58,682 nt of DNA from Streptomyces sp. MS191 (GTDB lineage: Bacteria > Actinomycetota > Actinomycetes > Streptomycetales > Streptomycetaceae), in contig NZ_RDBI01000040.1 in the NCBI RefSeq assembly GCF_008042125.1, forward strand, positions 436,911-495,592, given 5' to 3'. Positions 1 through 9,501 of the stretch are shown in pieces (within the stretch, counting starts at the first letter, position 1; the number at the start of each line of letters is the position of its first letter). Made by a program: the position numbers and the translations under genes. Under the pieces are notes generated by a model. That model was not told where the DNA came from, did not search any database, and worked only from the letters and a program-made list of their open reading frames with translations.

Positions 1-118
1 GGCGGACGGCCGGGCGGTGCTGCGGATGCGCGGCGGAGCACGGCGCGGGTGCGCCCGGCGCCCGCCGGCGCCGTGACGGGGAGGACGTGCGCGGCCGGGT
101 CACCACCCCACCGCGCAC
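1..118 (-). CDS. possible 5' end of a gene downstream of pup (partial)
   Basis: An open frame runs from a GTG at 116-118 off the left edge of the window, preceded by a GAGGAG ribosome-binding-like sequence 5 nt upstream. The 39 visible residues are rich in Arg, Pro and Ala and match no family I recognise. Its position directly downstream of pup, where prcB/prcA or an intervening small gene lies in Streptomyces, makes a real gene plausible, but the composition could equally be noncoding. Low confidence. Confidence 0.3.
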   Translation of the reverse strand, partial: MRGGVVTRPRTSSPSRRRRAPGAPAPCSAAHPQHRPAVR

Positions 119-185
119 GCCGCTCCTCAGTCCTGGCTCGGGGCGCGCGCCCCGCTCTCGGCCTTCGAAGCGAAGGCAGCGGTGG

Positions 186-398
186 CTACTGGCCACCCTT
201 CTGCACGAACGATCGCACGAAGTCCTCGGCGTTCTCCTCCAGGACGTCGTCGATCTCGTCCAGGACGGAGTCGACGTCGTCGCTCAGCTTCTCCTGGCGT
301 TCCTGGAGGTCGGAGCTCGCCTCCGCGGTCGTCTCCTCGACCTCTTCCGTGGAACGCGTCGCCTTCTGCTGTCCGCCGCCGGTGTCCTTGGTCGCCAT
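186..398 (-). CDS. pup: prokaryotic ubiquitin-like protein Pup
   Basis: Pup is conjugated to lysines of target proteins and delivers them to the proteasomal ATPase for degradation. The 70-residue product starts MATKDTGGGQ, is disordered and Glu/Asp-rich, and has the typical C-terminal half with SFVQKGGQ at the end. The terminal Gln means Dop must deamidate it to Glu before ligation, so this is a GGQ-type Pup. I chose the ATG at 396-398 because the family starts there; an in-frame extension upstream is not Pup-like. It lies 143 nt downstream of dop on the same strand and is probably cotranscribed with dop and the proteasome genes beyond the left edge. Confidence 0.96.
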   Translation of the reverse strand: MATKDTGGGQQKATRSTEEVEETTAEASSDLQERQEKLSDDVDSVLDEIDDVLEENAEDFVRSFVQKGGQ

Positions 399-541
399 AT
401 CCCTCACCCCGCTCGAATCGGCCCGCTCGGTTGGGTCTCTCAAGATCAGACCCTACAAGCCAGGTCTGACATCGGCCCCGCAAATCGGTACAACGCCCGG
501 GCACTAGTCCCATGATTCCCAATGCCCGGGCATTTCAGGCG

Positions 542-2053
542 TCAGGCGCCCGACAGGACGCGGACCAGTTCCTCGGCCGTCCGGCACCGGTCCAGCAGCT
601 CCTTGACGTGGTTCCTGGTGCCCCGCAGGGGCTCCAGGGTCGGCACGCGCTGGAGCGAGTCCCGCCCCGGCAGGTCGAAGATGACCGAGTCCCAGGAGGC
701 CGCGGCGACGTCGTCCGCGTACTGCTCCAGGCAGCGGCCCCGGAAATAGGCCCTGGTGTCCTCCGGAGGCTTCGTCTCGGCCCGTACGACCTCGGTCTCG
801 TCCAGGAGCCGCTTCATGCGCCCACGGGCCGCCAGGCGGTTGTACAGGCCCTTCTCGGGGCGCACGTCGGCGTACTGGAGGTCGACCAGGTGCAGCCGGG
901 CCGCGTCCCAGTCCAGGCCGTCCCGGCGCCGGTAGCCCTCCATCAGCTCGCGCTTGGCGATCCAGTCCAGCTCGCCCGCCAGGCTCATCGGATCGTTCTC
1001 GAGCCGGTTGAGCGTGTCCTCCCAGCGGCTGAGGACGTCCTTGGTCTGCTCGTCCGCGTCGACGCCGTAGCGCTCGTCCACGTACTTCCTGGCCAGCTCG
1101 AAGTACTCCATCTGGAGCTGCACCGCGGTGAGTGTCCGGCCGCTGCGGAGCGTGACCAGGTGCTGGAGGGTCGGGTCGTGCGAGACCTGGTGCAGGGTGC
1201 GCACCGGCTGGTCCACGGCCAGGTCCACGTTGACGAAGGAGTCCTCGATCATCGACAGGACCAGGGCGGTGGTGCCGAGCTTGAGGTAGGTCGAGATCTC
1301 GGAGAGGTTGGCGTCACCGATGATCACGTGGAGCCGGCGGTACTTCTCGGCGTCGGCGTGCGGCTCGTCCCGGGTGTTGATGATCGGGCGCTTCAGCGTG
1401 GTCTCCAGCCCCACCTCGACCTCGAAGTAGTCGGCGCGCTGGCTGATCTGGAAACCGTGGTCGCGGCCGTCCTGGCCGATGCCGACCCGGCCGGCGCCGG
1501 TGACGACCTGCCGCGAGACGAAGAACGGGGTCAGGTGGCGCACGATGTCCGAGAACGGGGTCTCCCGCTTCATCAGGTAGTTCTCGTGCGTCCCGTAGGA
1601 GGCGCCCTTGTTGTCGGTGTTGTTCTTGTAGAGGTGGATCGGCTGGGCACCGGGCAGCTGGGCGGCCCGCTCGGCGGCCTCGGCCATGATCCGCTCGCCC
1701 GCCTTGTCCCAGAGCACGGCGTCGCGGGGGTTGGTGACCTCGGGGGCGCTGTACTCGGGGTGGGCGTGGTCGACGTAGAGGCGGGCACCGTTGGTGAGGA
1801 TCACGTTGGCCAGGCCGATGTCCTCGTCGGTCAGCTGGCTCGAGTCGGCGGCCTCGCGGGCGAGGTCGAAGCCGCGGGCGTCCCGCAGCGGATTCTCCTC
1901 CTCGAAGTCCCAGCGGGCGCGGCGCGCCCGGTGCATCGCCGCCGCGTAGGCGTTGACGATCTGGGACGAGGTGAGCATGGCATTGGCGTTCGGGTGTCCC
2001 GGGACGGAGATCCCGTACTCCGTCTCGATGCCCATTACTCGCCGTACGGTCAT
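542..2053 (-). CDS. dop: Pup deamidase/depupylase Dop
   Basis: The 503-residue protein belongs to the Dop/PafA family of glutamine-synthetase-like carboxylate-amine enzymes. The N-terminus [14 protein letters not shown] carries the family's first metal-binding glutamates, and the following [11 protein letters not shown] and RDARGFD segments match Dop rather than the ligase PafA. Dop converts the C-terminal Gln of Pup to Glu and also removes Pup from substrates. The start is the ATG at 2051-2053 because an AAGGAGG sequence sits 6 nt upstream; the frame is open further upstream but not family-like. Neighbours are arc/mpa upstream and pup downstream, the standard pupylation cluster. PafA is not in the window. 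Confidence 0.94.
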   Translation of the reverse strand: MTVRRVMGIETEYGISVPGHPNANAMLTSSQIVNAYAAAMHRARRARWDFEEENPLRDARGFDLAREAADSSQLTDEDIGLANVILTNGARLYVDHAHPEYSAPEVTNPRDAVLWDKAGERIMAEAAERAAQLPGAQPIHLYKNNTDNKGASYGTHENYLMKRETPFSDIVRHLTPFFVSRQVVTGAGRVGIGQDGRDHGFQISQRADYFEVEVGLETTLKRPIINTRDEPHADAEKYRRLHVIIGDANLSEISTYLKLGTTALVLSMIEDSFVNVDLAVDQPVRTLHQVSHDPTLQHLVTLRSGRTLTAVQLQMEYFELARKYVDERYGVDADEQTKDVLSRWEDTLNRLENDPMSLAGELDWIAKRELMEGYRRRDGLDWDAARLHLVDLQYADVRPEKGLYNRLAARGRMKRLLDETEVVRAETKPPEDTRAYFRGRCLEQYADDVAAASWDSVIFDLPGRDSLQRVPTLEPLRGTRNHVKELLDRCRTAEELVRVLSGA

Positions 2054-2229
2054 GCGGCCCTCCTTGCCCGGCGGCGCTCCCCTTCGGGTGCGGCGCTCAA
2101 GTACCGCTCTCTGCCGATGCGTGTGCGGTGCCCGTCCCCGCACTGCGCGCCTCGGCGGTACCGAAGAGCCTAGAGCGACTCCGCGCCGGTGGGGAGATCG
2201 ATTACGTCTTTGCTGCGGGGGAAAAGCGG

Positions 2230-2268
2230 CCGGCTGCGGATGCCCGTGGTCCGGACATCCGCAGCCGG
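2230..2268 (-). terminator. hairpin downstream of arc/mpa
   Basis: A perfect 13-bp inverted repeat (2230-2242 with 2256-2268, arms cggctgcggatg/catccgcagccg plus one pair) lies just after the arc stop codon and before dop. It would terminate or attenuate arc transcription, leaving dop dependent on readthrough or on its own promoter in 2054-2229. Confidence 0.7.
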
Positions 2269-2276
2269 TGTGCGAT

Positions 2277-4043
2277 CTACAGGTACTGACCGGTGTTCGC
2301 CACCGTGTCGATGGAGCGTCCCGTGTCCGCGCCCTGCTTTCCGGTGACGAGGGTGCGGATGAAGACGATCCGCTCGCCCTTCTTTCCGGAGATCCGGGCC
2401 CAGTCGTCGGGGTTGGTGGTGTTGGGCAGGTCCTCGTTCTCCTTGAACTCGTCCACGCAGGCCTGGAGGAGATGGGAGACGCGGATGCCCTTCTGGTTGT
2501 GGTCGAGGAAAGCCTTGATGGCCATCTTCTTCGCCCGGTCGACGATGTTCTGGATCATCGCTCCGGAGTTGAAGTCCTTGAAATACAGGACTTCCTTGTC
2601 GCCGTTGGCGTACGTGACCTCCAGGAAGCGGTTCTCCTCGGATTCCGCGTACATCTGCTCCACGACGGACTGGATCATTCCGTGCGCGGCGGCCTCCTTC
2701 GAGCCCTGGTGCTCGGACAGGTCGTCCGAGTGCAGGGGCAGGGTCGGAGTGAGGTACTTCGCGAAGATGTCCTTCGCGGCCTCCGCGTCCGGACGCTCGA
2801 TCTTGATCTTGACGTCGAGCCGGCCGGGCCGCAGGATCGCGGGGTCGATCATGTCCTCGCGGTTGGAGGCGCCGATGACGATGACGTTCTCCAGCCCCTC
2901 CACGCCGTCGATCTCGGCGAGCAGCTGCGGGACGATGGTGTTCTCCACGTCCGAGCTGACACCGGATCCACGGGTGCGGAAGAGGGATTCCATCTCGTCG
3001 AAGAAGACGATGACGGGGGTGCCCTCGCTCGCCTTCTCCCGAGCACGCTGGAAGACGAGGCGGATGTGCCGCTCGGTCTCGCCGACGTACTTGTTGAGGA
3101 GCTCGGGGCCCTTGATGTTCAGGAAGTACGACTTCCCGGCGGGCTGACCGGTCACCTCGGCGACCTTCTTGGCAAGGGAGTTGGCCACCGCCTTGGCGAT
3201 GAGCGTCTTGCCGCATCCGGGCGGTCCGTAGAGCAGGATGCCCTTCGGCGGACGCAGTTCGTGCTCCTTGAAGAGATCCGGGTGGAGGTACGGGAGCTCG
3301 ACCGCGTCGCGGATCATCTCGATCTGGCCGCCCAGACCGCCGATCTTGTCGTAGTCGACGTCGGGGACCTCTTCGAGGACGAGCTCTTCGACCTCGCTCT
3401 TGGGGATCACTTCGTAGACGTAGCCGGACCTGGGTTCGAGCAGCAGGGCGTCGCCGGGTCGGATGGTGGTGTCCAGCAGCGTCTCGGCGAGCCTCACCAC
3501 CCTCTCCTCGTCGGTGTGCCCGACCACCAGGGCACGCTCGCCGTCCTCGAGGACCTCCTTGAGGGTGACGATGTCCCCGGCCCGCTCGAACGCCATGGCC
3601 TCGACCACGTTGAGCGCTTCGTTGAGCATGACCTCCTGGCCGCGCCGGAGCTCGTCGAGCTCGACGCTGGGGCTGACGTTCACCCGGAGCTTGCGGCCCC
3701 CGGTGAAGATGTCGCAGGTGCCGTCCTCGTTCGTCTGCAGGAAGACACCGAAGCCGGCCGGCGGCTGTGCGAGCCGGTCGACCTCCTCCTTGAGGGCCAC
3801 GATCTGGTCGCGGGCCTCACGGAGGGTATTGGCGAGTCGCTCGTTCTGCGCGGACACGCCGGCCAGGTTTGTCTGCAGCTCGACGATCCGCTCTTCGAGA
3901 ATCCTCGTATGGCGCGGAGAGTCGGCGAGCTTGCGGCGCAGGACGGCGATTTCCTGCTCGAGATAGGCAACCTGGCCGGCGGGGTCTTCAGACCCCCGCC
4001 CCGGCCGGATGCCGCGGTTGATGTCGTCGTCGTGGGCTGCCAC
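2277..4043 (-). CDS. arc: proteasome-associated AAA+ ATPase ARC/Mpa
   Basis: This 588-residue hexameric unfoldase recognises pupylated proteins and threads them into the 20S proteasome. It has an N-terminal coiled coil (about residues 20-90), OB-type interdomain, then one AAA module with Walker A GPPGCGKT near residue 272 and Walker [10 protein letters not shown] near 344. It ends in GQYL, the motif that docks into the proteasome alpha ring. I start it at the GTG (4041-4043) preceded by GGAGG at 8 nt, giving the family's usual [12 protein letters not shown]-terminus; a longer in-frame ATG start is six residues upstream. Dop and pup follow on the same strand. Confidence 0.96.
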   Translation of the reverse strand: MAAHDDDINRGIRPGRGSEDPAGQVAYLEQEIAVLRRKLADSPRHTRILEERIVELQTNLAGVSAQNERLANTLREARDQIVALKEEVDRLAQPPAGFGVFLQTNEDGTCDIFTGGRKLRVNVSPSVELDELRRGQEVMLNEALNVVEAMAFERAGDIVTLKEVLEDGERALVVGHTDEERVVRLAETLLDTTIRPGDALLLEPRSGYVYEVIPKSEVEELVLEEVPDVDYDKIGGLGGQIEMIRDAVELPYLHPDLFKEHELRPPKGILLYGPPGCGKTLIAKAVANSLAKKVAEVTGQPAGKSYFLNIKGPELLNKYVGETERHIRLVFQRAREKASEGTPVIVFFDEMESLFRTRGSGVSSDVENTIVPQLLAEIDGVEGLENVIVIGASNREDMIDPAILRPGRLDVKIKIERPDAEAAKDIFAKYLTPTLPLHSDDLSEHQGSKEAAAHGMIQSVVEQMYAESEENRFLEVTYANGDKEVLYFKDFNSGAMIQNIVDRAKKMAIKAFLDHNQKGIRVSHLLQACVDEFKENEDLPNTTNPDDWARISGKKGERIVFIRTLVTGKQGADTGRSIDTVANTGQYL

Positions 4044-4285
4044 GGTCCTCACCTCCTCCAAGGGGAGCTGGACGCTTCCTGACCCTACCTGCGTGGGTGG
4101 TGATTGAAACCCCTAGATCACAAAGACTGTCGGGGTGTGTCCGATCTTCACCCTTGCGCTTCCCCTCACGCCAGGTGAATACCCACCCATCAACATCGGA
4201 AAGCCGGCGGTTGTATCGTCGTCAGTGGTCAACACCCGTCAGGCTTGACCGGACTTACGAACCAGACGCAGAAACGGCAGGAATC

Positions 4286-4597
4286 ATGACCGTGCAGCAC
4301 GAGGCCCCGACGACGGGCGCCGGCGAGGCGCTGGAGGTCTGGATCGACCAGGACCTCTGCACCGGAGACGGGATCTGCGTGCAGTACGCGCCCGAGGTCT
4401 TCGAGCTCGACATCGACGGCCTGGCGTACGTGAAGAGCGCCGACGACGAGCTGCTGCAGGACGCGGGCGCCACGACGCCGGTGCCGCTGCCGCTGCTCCA
4501 GGACGTGGTGGACTCCGCGAAGGAGTGCCCCGGCGACTGCATCCACGTACGCCGGGTCGCGGACCGGGTCGAGGTCTACGGTCCTGACGCGGAGTGA
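4286..4597 (+). CDS. ferredoxin (3Fe-4S/4Fe-4S type)
   Basis: A 103-residue acidic ferredoxin, a small cytoplasmic electron carrier. Cluster cysteines are in DLCTGDGIC (C-x5-C) near the N-terminus and ECPGDC near the C-terminus, the spacing of actinobacterial single-cluster ferredoxins that serve cytochromes P450 or other oxygenases. No partner reductase or P450 is adjacent, so its client is unknown. The ATG at 4286 follows a weak GGCAGGA site; the frame is open upstream but the family starts here. It is divergent from arc across a 242-nt spacer that holds both promoters. Confidence 0.88.
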   Translation: MTVQHEAPTTGAGEALEVWIDQDLCTGDGICVQYAPEVFELDIDGLAYVKSADDELLQDAGATTPVPLPLLQDVVDSAKECPGDCIHVRRVADRVEVYGPDAE

Positions 4598-4619
4598 CGA
4601 TTCGGGTGCGTGATGCTCA

Positions 4620-4664
4620 CGCTCCGTCGCCGGCGGCCGGGTTCCCGGCGGCGGCGACGGAGCG
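4620..4664. terminator. bidirectional terminator between convergent genes
   Basis: Perfect 13-bp inverted repeat (4620-4632 with 4652-4664; arms cgctccgtcgccg/cggcgacggagcg) between the converging ferredoxin and secreted-protein genes. Confidence 0.75.
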
Positions 4665-4674
4665 GTGAAGTCCT

Positions 4675-5256
4675 TCAGAGGGCGCGGGCGTCGTCCTGGC
4701 CGCTGCGGACGAACGCGCCGCCCCGCCAGCGCCACTTGACCTTCTCCTGCTCGTCGGGGCAGCAGCTGGGCACGTCCGGGGACGAGTAGCCGAGCAGGGT
4801 GGCGGTGACCGCCCCGTCGCGCACGGTCAGGTCCGCGACGTTCTTCTGCTGCGCCGGCTCCACGAGGGTGGCCACCACACGCGCGGCGCCCTTCTCTCCC
4901 CGGGTGAGGACGTAGATCCCGCTGGGCGGGGTGCCCGATCCGGCTTCGCAGTGCACGACTGCGACGGTCTCGGGGTTTCCGTCCCCGTCGAGATCCCCCT
5001 GCGCCTGCCGGGCGACCTTGCTCGGCCCTCCCCCGCACTGCAGCGGGTAGTCGGCTCCGGCGGCGTCCGGGGCGGGCGCGGCCGCGGGCGCGGCGGCCGG
5101 GGCGGTCTTCGGTCCGGCCTCGGTGGTGGCGGTCGCCGCACCGGGCTGCAGCAGGCCGGCCGCGGCGACGACGGCGGCCATCGCGGTCGCGGTGGCCAGC
5201 CAGTGCACCGGCCGGGCGTGGGTGTGCGCGAGGTCCGGGACGGCGGAGGGCTGCAC
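4675..5256 (-). CDS. putative secreted protein with a DGDG motif
   Basis: A 193-residue protein from a GTG start with AGGAGA 8 nt upstream. A hydrophobic segment (about residues 17-41, ending QPGAATA) looks like a signal peptide; an Ala/Pro-rich linker follows. The mature part has GDLDGDGNPETVAV, which resembles the calcium-binding loop of FG-GAP/VCBS-type repeats, and four cysteines that could form disulfides outside the cell. An alternative ATG 15 codons upstream (5301) is possible. I do not recognise a function; similar proteins occur in Streptomyces as hypothetical secreted proteins. Confidence 0.75.
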   Translation of the reverse strand: MQPSAVPDLAHTHARPVHWLATATAMAAVVAAAGLLQPGAATATTEAGPKTAPAAAPAAAPAPDAAGADYPLQCGGGPSKVARQAQGDLDGDGNPETVAVVHCEAGSGTPPSGIYVLTRGEKGAARVVATLVEPAQQKNVADLTVRDGAVTATLLGYSSPDVPSCCPDEQEKVKWRWRGGAFVRSGQDDARAL

Positions 5257-5412
5257 GCGAGACGTCTCCTGTGAGGGTGGTGCGGAAGGAGTTCCGGGCA
5301 TCGTGCCACACGTCACAGGCGGGCGGAACAGCCGGGGTACGGGGATCCCGGCGGGCCGGGCGGTGAAATGCCGAAAGCAAACGCGAACGTGCCCGAACGT
5401 GAAGGTGCCGCC

Positions 5413-5444
5413 GTCGAGTTCCCGCGGCGGGGCGGGAACTCGAC
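5413..5444 (-). terminator. terminator downstream of trmI
   Basis: Perfect 12-bp inverted repeat (5413-5424 with 5433-5444; arms gtcgagttcccg/cgggaactcgac, 8-nt loop) 43 nt after the trmI stop. Confidence 0.65.
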
Positions 5445-5486
5445 AGCGGCGCGCTGTGGTTGTCGGGACGTCAGGCCCGGGGGACG

Positions 5487-6374
5487 TCAGCCCTTGTTGG
5501 GGCCTTCGTAGTCCTCGCCGTAGGCGCCCTTGGCGGGCCGGCGGCGGCGCATCGGGGGCTCGACGCCGTCGGCGAGACGGCGGGCGGTGACGAGGAAGCC
5601 GGTGTGGCCGATCATCCGGTGGTCCGGGCGGACGGCCAGGCCCTCGACGTGCCAGTTGCGGATCATGGACTCCCACGGCTGCGGCTCGGCGTAGCAGCCG
5701 AACTCGCGGATGGACTCCACGGTGCGCGCGAGCTGGGTGGTGGTCGCCACGTAGCAGCAGAGGATGCCGCCGGGGACGAGCGCCTTGGAGACGGCCTCCA
5801 GGCACTCCCAGGGAGCGAGCATGTCCAGGATGACGCGGTCGACGTCCGTGTCGGACAGGTTGTCCTGGAGGTCGCCGACGGTCAGCTGCCAGGCCGGGTG
5901 CGGGCCGCCGAAGTAGCGCTCGACGTTGCCCTTGGCGATCTCGGCGAAGTCCTCACGGCGCTCGTACGAGTGCAGCATGCCGCTGTCGCCGATGGCGCGG
6001 AGCAGGAAGCTGCTGAGCGAGCCCGAGCCGACCCCGGCCTCCACGACGCGTGCGCCGGGGAAGATGTCGGCGAAGGCCAGGATCTGCCCCGCGTCCTTGG
6101 GGTAGACCACGGCGGCGCCGCGGGGCATGGACAGGACGTAGTCGGGGAGCAGGGGGCGCAGCGCAAGGTAGGCGACGTTTCCCGTGGTACGGACAACACT
6201 GCCCTCGGGAGCACCGATCAGCTCGTCGTGGGGGAAGGAACCCTTGTGGGTGTGGAAGTTCTTCCCGGCCTCGAGCGTGAACGTGTAGTGGCGTCCCTTG
6301 GGGTCGGTGAGCTGGACCTGGTCCCCGACCTTGAAGGGCCCGCGACGGCGGGCGGCACCGGTCGGTTCGGACAT
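5487..6374 (-). CDS. trmI: tRNA (adenine-58-N1)-methyltransferase TrmI
   Basis: This 295-residue class I SAM-dependent enzyme makes m1A58 in the T-loop of tRNAs. The small N-terminal beta domain (residues 10-70) is followed by a Rossmann methyltransferase domain with the SAM-binding VVEAGVGSGSLSSFL motif. The length and the RRGPFKVGDQVQLTD and GKNFHTHKG segments match actinobacterial TrmI. It starts at the ATG 18 nt after the M50 protease stop, so the two genes look like an operon, an arrangement I recall as common in actinobacteria. Confidence 0.93.
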   Translation of the reverse strand: MSEPTGAARRRGPFKVGDQVQLTDPKGRHYTFTLEAGKNFHTHKGSFPHDELIGAPEGSVVRTTGNVAYLALRPLLPDYVLSMPRGAAVVYPKDAGQILAFADIFPGARVVEAGVGSGSLSSFLLRAIGDSGMLHSYERREDFAEIAKGNVERYFGGPHPAWQLTVGDLQDNLSDTDVDRVILDMLAPWECLEAVSKALVPGGILCCYVATTTQLARTVESIREFGCYAEPQPWESMIRNWHVEGLAVRPDHRMIGHTGFLVTARRLADGVEPPMRRRRPAKGAYGEDYEGPNKG

Positions 6375-6392
6375 GTGACCAGAGTACCGGGG

Positions 6393-7679
6393 TTACGAGG
6401 AGGGTCTTGCCATGGCCCGGACGAAGGCGCGTTCCACGTCGGCCGCGGACAGGACTCCGTAGATCTCGCCGCCGTCCTCGACGACGAGGTACTCGGAGGC
6501 GGGGCTGGCCCGCAGGTGGTCGAGGAGCGGCTGGCCCGTGAGTTCGGCCGGGACCCGCATGCCGTCGGTGAGGTCCTGGGAGAGGGTGCTGACGGCGACC
6601 CAGGGGCGGCGGTGCTGCGGGACACCGGCGATGGCGGTCTCGCGGACCAGGCCGGTGGGGGCGCCCTGGCCGTCGACGACGACGAGGGCGCGGGCTCCGG
6701 CCTCGTTGGCGCGGCGCAGCGCCTCGGAGAGCGGGGTGGCCGGCTCGACCGGGATGGCGCGGCGGGTGAGGCTGCGGGCGCGCAGGTCGGGGAGGTGTTC
6801 GCGCAGGCGGGCCATGCGCAGGCTGTTGCCGGCGCCGGTCCAGATGATGGCGGCGAGGATCGCGGCGAGCAGGGCGTCGGTGACGGTTTCCATGCCACTG
6901 ATGTCGTCGGTCTCGTTGCCGAGGAGGCCGGTGCGGGTGAGCAGTGGCAGGCCGATGAGGACGGTGACGGCCAGGGCGCGGCCGACCCACGCGGCGGCGA
7001 CGGTGCCGCTCATGGGCTTGCCGGTGATCTTCCAGATGACCGCGCGCAGCATCCGGCCGCCGTCGAGCGGGAGCCCGGGGAGCAGGTTGAAGACCGCGAC
7101 GATCAGGTTGGAGATCATCAGCCCGCCGAGCAGGACGCCGGGGACGGTGCCGGGCTCGACGGCGTACAGGGTGAGGTAGAAGAGGCCGGCGAGGACGAGG
7201 GAGAGCAGCGGGCCGACGAAGGCGAGGACGAACTCGCGGCCCGGGGTCTCGGTCTCCTTCTCGATCTCGGAGACGCCGCCGAAGAACTGGAGCTGGATGC
7301 GGCGCACCGGGAGCTTGAAGCGGAGGGCGGCGATCGTGTGGGCCAGTTCGTGGACCAGCACGGAGGCGTAGAAGGCGACGGCGAAGAAGAGCGAGACGAG
7401 GTAGCGGGCCGCACCGAGGTCGGGCAGCACGCGCTCGATCTGGTCGCCGAAGACCCAGGTGATGAGGGCGGCGACGAGGAACCAGCTGGGCGCGACGTAG
7501 ACGGGCACCCCGAAGGGGCGGCCCATGAGGATGCCGCCGCCGGGGTCCTCGGACCGTCGCGGTTTGCCTCCGCCGCCGTCGCCGGCGGGGCCTCCGGTCG
7601 GCTGCGGCGTCGCGGGCCCGGGTTCCGATGCGCCGGATCGCGGCCGGTGGTCCTCGCCGCGCTCGTCGTCCTGGTTCAC
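6393..7679 (-). CDS. site-2 protease family M50 metalloprotease with CBS domains
   Basis: An intramembrane zinc protease of about 428 residues. A charged N-terminal tail precedes several membrane segments. The first catalytic motif HELAH (HExxH) is near residue 110 and the second metal ligand is in LPLDGGRM (LDG). The C-terminal third forms a pair of CBS domains that may sense nucleotides. This layout is that of Rip3-type S2P homologues, whose usual targets are membrane anti-sigma factors; the substrate here is unknown. I chose the GTG at 7677-7679 (AAAGGA five nt upstream) over an in-frame ATG 18 codons earlier. It precedes trmI and diverges from the RecB-like gene. Confidence 0.9.
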   Translation of the reverse strand: MNQDDERGEDHRPRSGASEPGPATPQPTGGPAGDGGGGKPRRSEDPGGGILMGRPFGVPVYVAPSWFLVAALITWVFGDQIERVLPDLGAARYLVSLFFAVAFYASVLVHELAHTIAALRFKLPVRRIQLQFFGGVSEIEKETETPGREFVLAFVGPLLSLVLAGLFYLTLYAVEPGTVPGVLLGGLMISNLIVAVFNLLPGLPLDGGRMLRAVIWKITGKPMSGTVAAAWVGRALAVTVLIGLPLLTRTGLLGNETDDISGMETVTDALLAAILAAIIWTGAGNSLRMARLREHLPDLRARSLTRRAIPVEPATPLSEALRRANEAGARALVVVDGQGAPTGLVRETAIAGVPQHRRPWVAVSTLSQDLTDGMRVPAELTGQPLLDHLRASPASEYLVVEDGGEIYGVLSAADVERAFVRAMARPSS

Positions 7680-7813
7680 GGGATCCTTTCGTGGCCGAGC
7701 TGCGTGATCCGCTTCGTCGCGGCACTGCGTCACGTTTCGATCATGCAGTGTGAGGGGGTCTGTCGTCGATGGTATTCCGCTCGCTGTCGGTGGCGGGTCG
7801 TAGGGTCTTGGTC

Positions 7814-8716
7814 ATGAGTACGAGCGAGCAGCCGCCGGCGGGGCCCCGAGCCCCCGTGTCGCTGTCGCCCTCGCGGGCGAGCGACTTCATGCAGTGTCCT
7901 CTGCTGTACCGGTTCCGGGTGATCGACAGGCTGCCGGAGAAGCCGAGCGAGGCCGCGACCCGGGGCACGCTGGTGCACGCGGTGCTGGAGCGGCTCTTCG
8001 ACGCGCCGGCGGTGGAGCGGACGGCGCCGCGGGCGAAGTCGCTGATCCCGGGTCAGTGGGACCGGTTGCTCGAGTCGAAGCCGGAGCTGGCCGGGCTGTT
8101 CGCCGAGGACGCGGAGGGCGAGCGGCTGGCGCAGTGGCTGGGCGAGGCGGAGCGGCTGGTCGAGCGGTGGTTCACGCTGGAGGACCCGACACGGCTGGAG
8201 CCGGCGGAGCGGGAGCTGTTCGTCGAGACGGAGCTGGACTCGGGGCTCCGGCTGCGGGGCGTGATCGACCGGATCGACGTGGCGCCGACGGGCGAGGTGC
8301 GGATCGTCGACTACAAGACGGGCAAGGCGCCGCGGCCGGAGTACAGCGAGGGCGCGCTGTTCCAGATGAAGTTCTACGCGCTGGTGATCTGGCGGCTGAA
8401 GCGGGTCGTGCCCCGGCGGCTCCAGCTGGTCTACCTGGGCAGCGGGGACGTGCTGACGTACGACCCGGTGGAGGCGGACCTGCTGCGCGTGGAGCGCAAG
8501 CTGCTGGCCTTGTGGGAGGCGATCCGGCTGGCGACCGAGACGGGCGAGTGGCGGCCCCGTCCGACGAAACTGTGCGGCTGGTGCGACCACCAGGAGGTGT
8601 GCCCCGAGTTCGGCGGCACGCCCCCGGTGTACCCGCTGGAGATCGTTTCCGCGCGCCCGCCGGAGTCGGGCGAATCGGGTCAGGGCAGAATGGGGCCGGT
8701 CCCGCCCGCCCCGTAG
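7814..8716 (+). CDS. RecB-like PD-(D/E)XK nuclease with Fe-S cysteines
   Basis: A 300-residue stand-alone nuclease domain of the RecB/Cas4/AddB superfamily. The N-terminus has LSPSRASDFMQCPLLYRFR, the central core has RIVDYKTGKAP (the D-x(n)-E/DxK active site), and the C-terminus has CGWCDHQEVC. The early cysteine in MQCP plus this C-terminal trio is the pattern of 4Fe-4S-stabilised AddB/Cas4-type nucleases. There is no helicase domain or CRISPR array nearby, so a role in DNA repair is more likely than adaptation. It is 11 nt upstream of the response regulator and probably cotranscribed with it. Confidence 0.9.
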   Translation: MSTSEQPPAGPRAPVSLSPSRASDFMQCPLLYRFRVIDRLPEKPSEAATRGTLVHAVLERLFDAPAVERTAPRAKSLIPGQWDRLLESKPELAGLFAEDAEGERLAQWLGEAERLVERWFTLEDPTRLEPAERELFVETELDSGLRLRGVIDRIDVAPTGEVRIVDYKTGKAPRPEYSEGALFQMKFYALVIWRLKRVVPRRLQLVYLGSGDVLTYDPVEADLLRVERKLLALWEAIRLATETGEWRPRPTKLCGWCDHQEVCPEFGGTPPVYPLEIVSARPPESGESGQGRMGPVPPAP

Positions 8717-8726
8717 AGGAGTTCCT

Positions 8727-9398
8727 GTGGCTATCCGCGTCCTACTGGTCGACGACCAGCCGCTGCTGCGCACCGGCTTCCGGATGATTCTGGAGGCGGA
8801 GCAGGACCTCGCGGTCGTCGGTGAGGCCGGGGACGGCCTCCAGGCCCTGGAGCAGGTCCGGGCGCTGCAGCCCGACGTGGTGCTGATGGACATCCGGATG
8901 CCGCGGATGGACGGGGTCGAGGCCACGCGCCAGATCACCGGTCCCGGCCGGGACGGTCCGGCGAAGGTCCTGGTGCTGACCACGTTCGACCTGGACGAGT
9001 ACGTGGTGGAGGCGCTGCGCGCGGGGGCGAGCGGCTTCCTGCTGAAGGACGCGCCGGCCAACGAGCTGGTGCAGGCGATCCGGGTGGTCGCGGCCGGCGA
9101 GGCGATGCTGGCCCCGTCGATCACGCGGCGGCTGCTCGACAAGTACTCGGCGCACCTGCCGTCGGGTGAGGAGCAGGTGCCGGACACGCTGAACACGCTG
9201 ACCGAGCGCGAGGTCGAGGTGCTGAAGCTGGTGGCGCGCGGCCTGTCGAACGCGGAGATCGCGGCGGACCTCTTCGTCAGCGAGACGACGGTGAAGACGC
9301 ACGTGGGGCACGTGCTGACGAAGCTGGGGCTGCGCGACCGGGTGCAGGCGGCGGTGTACGCCTACGAGAGCGGTCTGGTGCGGCCGGGCGCGCAGTAG
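8727..9398 (+). CDS. NarL/LuxR-family response regulator, orphan
   Basis: A 223-residue two-component regulator. The receiver domain (1-120) has VLLVDDQ, the phosphorylatable Asp in VLMDIRMP and the conserved Lys in LLKDAP. The C-terminal LuxR helix-turn-helix (about 155-215) starts LTEREVEVLKLVARGLSNAEIA. The start is a GTG with GAGGAG upstream. Such regulators usually sit next to their histidine kinase, but here the upstream neighbour is a RecB-like nuclease and the downstream genes are on the other strand, so the kinase must be elsewhere. Confidence 0.93.
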   Translation: MAIRVLLVDDQPLLRTGFRMILEAEQDLAVVGEAGDGLQALEQVRALQPDVVLMDIRMPRMDGVEATRQITGPGRDGPAKVLVLTTFDLDEYVVEALRAGASGFLLKDAPANELVQAIRVVAAGEAMLAPSITRRLLDKYSAHLPSGEEQVPDTLNTLTEREVEVLKLVARGLSNAEIAADLFVSETTVKTHVGHVLTKLGLRDRVQAAVYAYESGLVRPGAQ

Positions 9399-9418
9399 CG
9401 CCGTCCCCGGACGTACGG

Positions 9419-9455
9419 GAGGGGCCCGGCGCGCTGGTCGCGCGCCGGGCCCCTC
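9419..9455. terminator. bidirectional terminator
   Basis: A 16-bp perfect stem (9419-9434 with 9440-9455, arms gaggggcccggcgcgc and its complement, 5-nt loop) between the converging response regulator and peptide-binding protein genes. Confidence 0.85.
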
Positions 9456-9501
9456 GCCGTGTCGCCTTCGTGCCGCCCGCGAGGGGCGGCGTCCGGGCGG
9501 G

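Noticed and set aside
399-443. In-frame 15-codon extension upstream of pup
   Set aside because: Pup proteins start at MATKD; the added residues are not conserved in the family as I know it and lack a ribosome-binding site.
1953-4082. Long plus-strand frame antisense to arc/mpa
   Set aside because: The minus-strand product carries Walker motifs and the GQYL end; the antisense frame is a composition artefact.
7814-8716. Cas4 of a CRISPR system
   Set aside because: The nuclease shares the Fe-S cysteine pattern, but no cas genes or array are nearby and the N-terminus fits generic RecB-like nucleases of actinobacteria.
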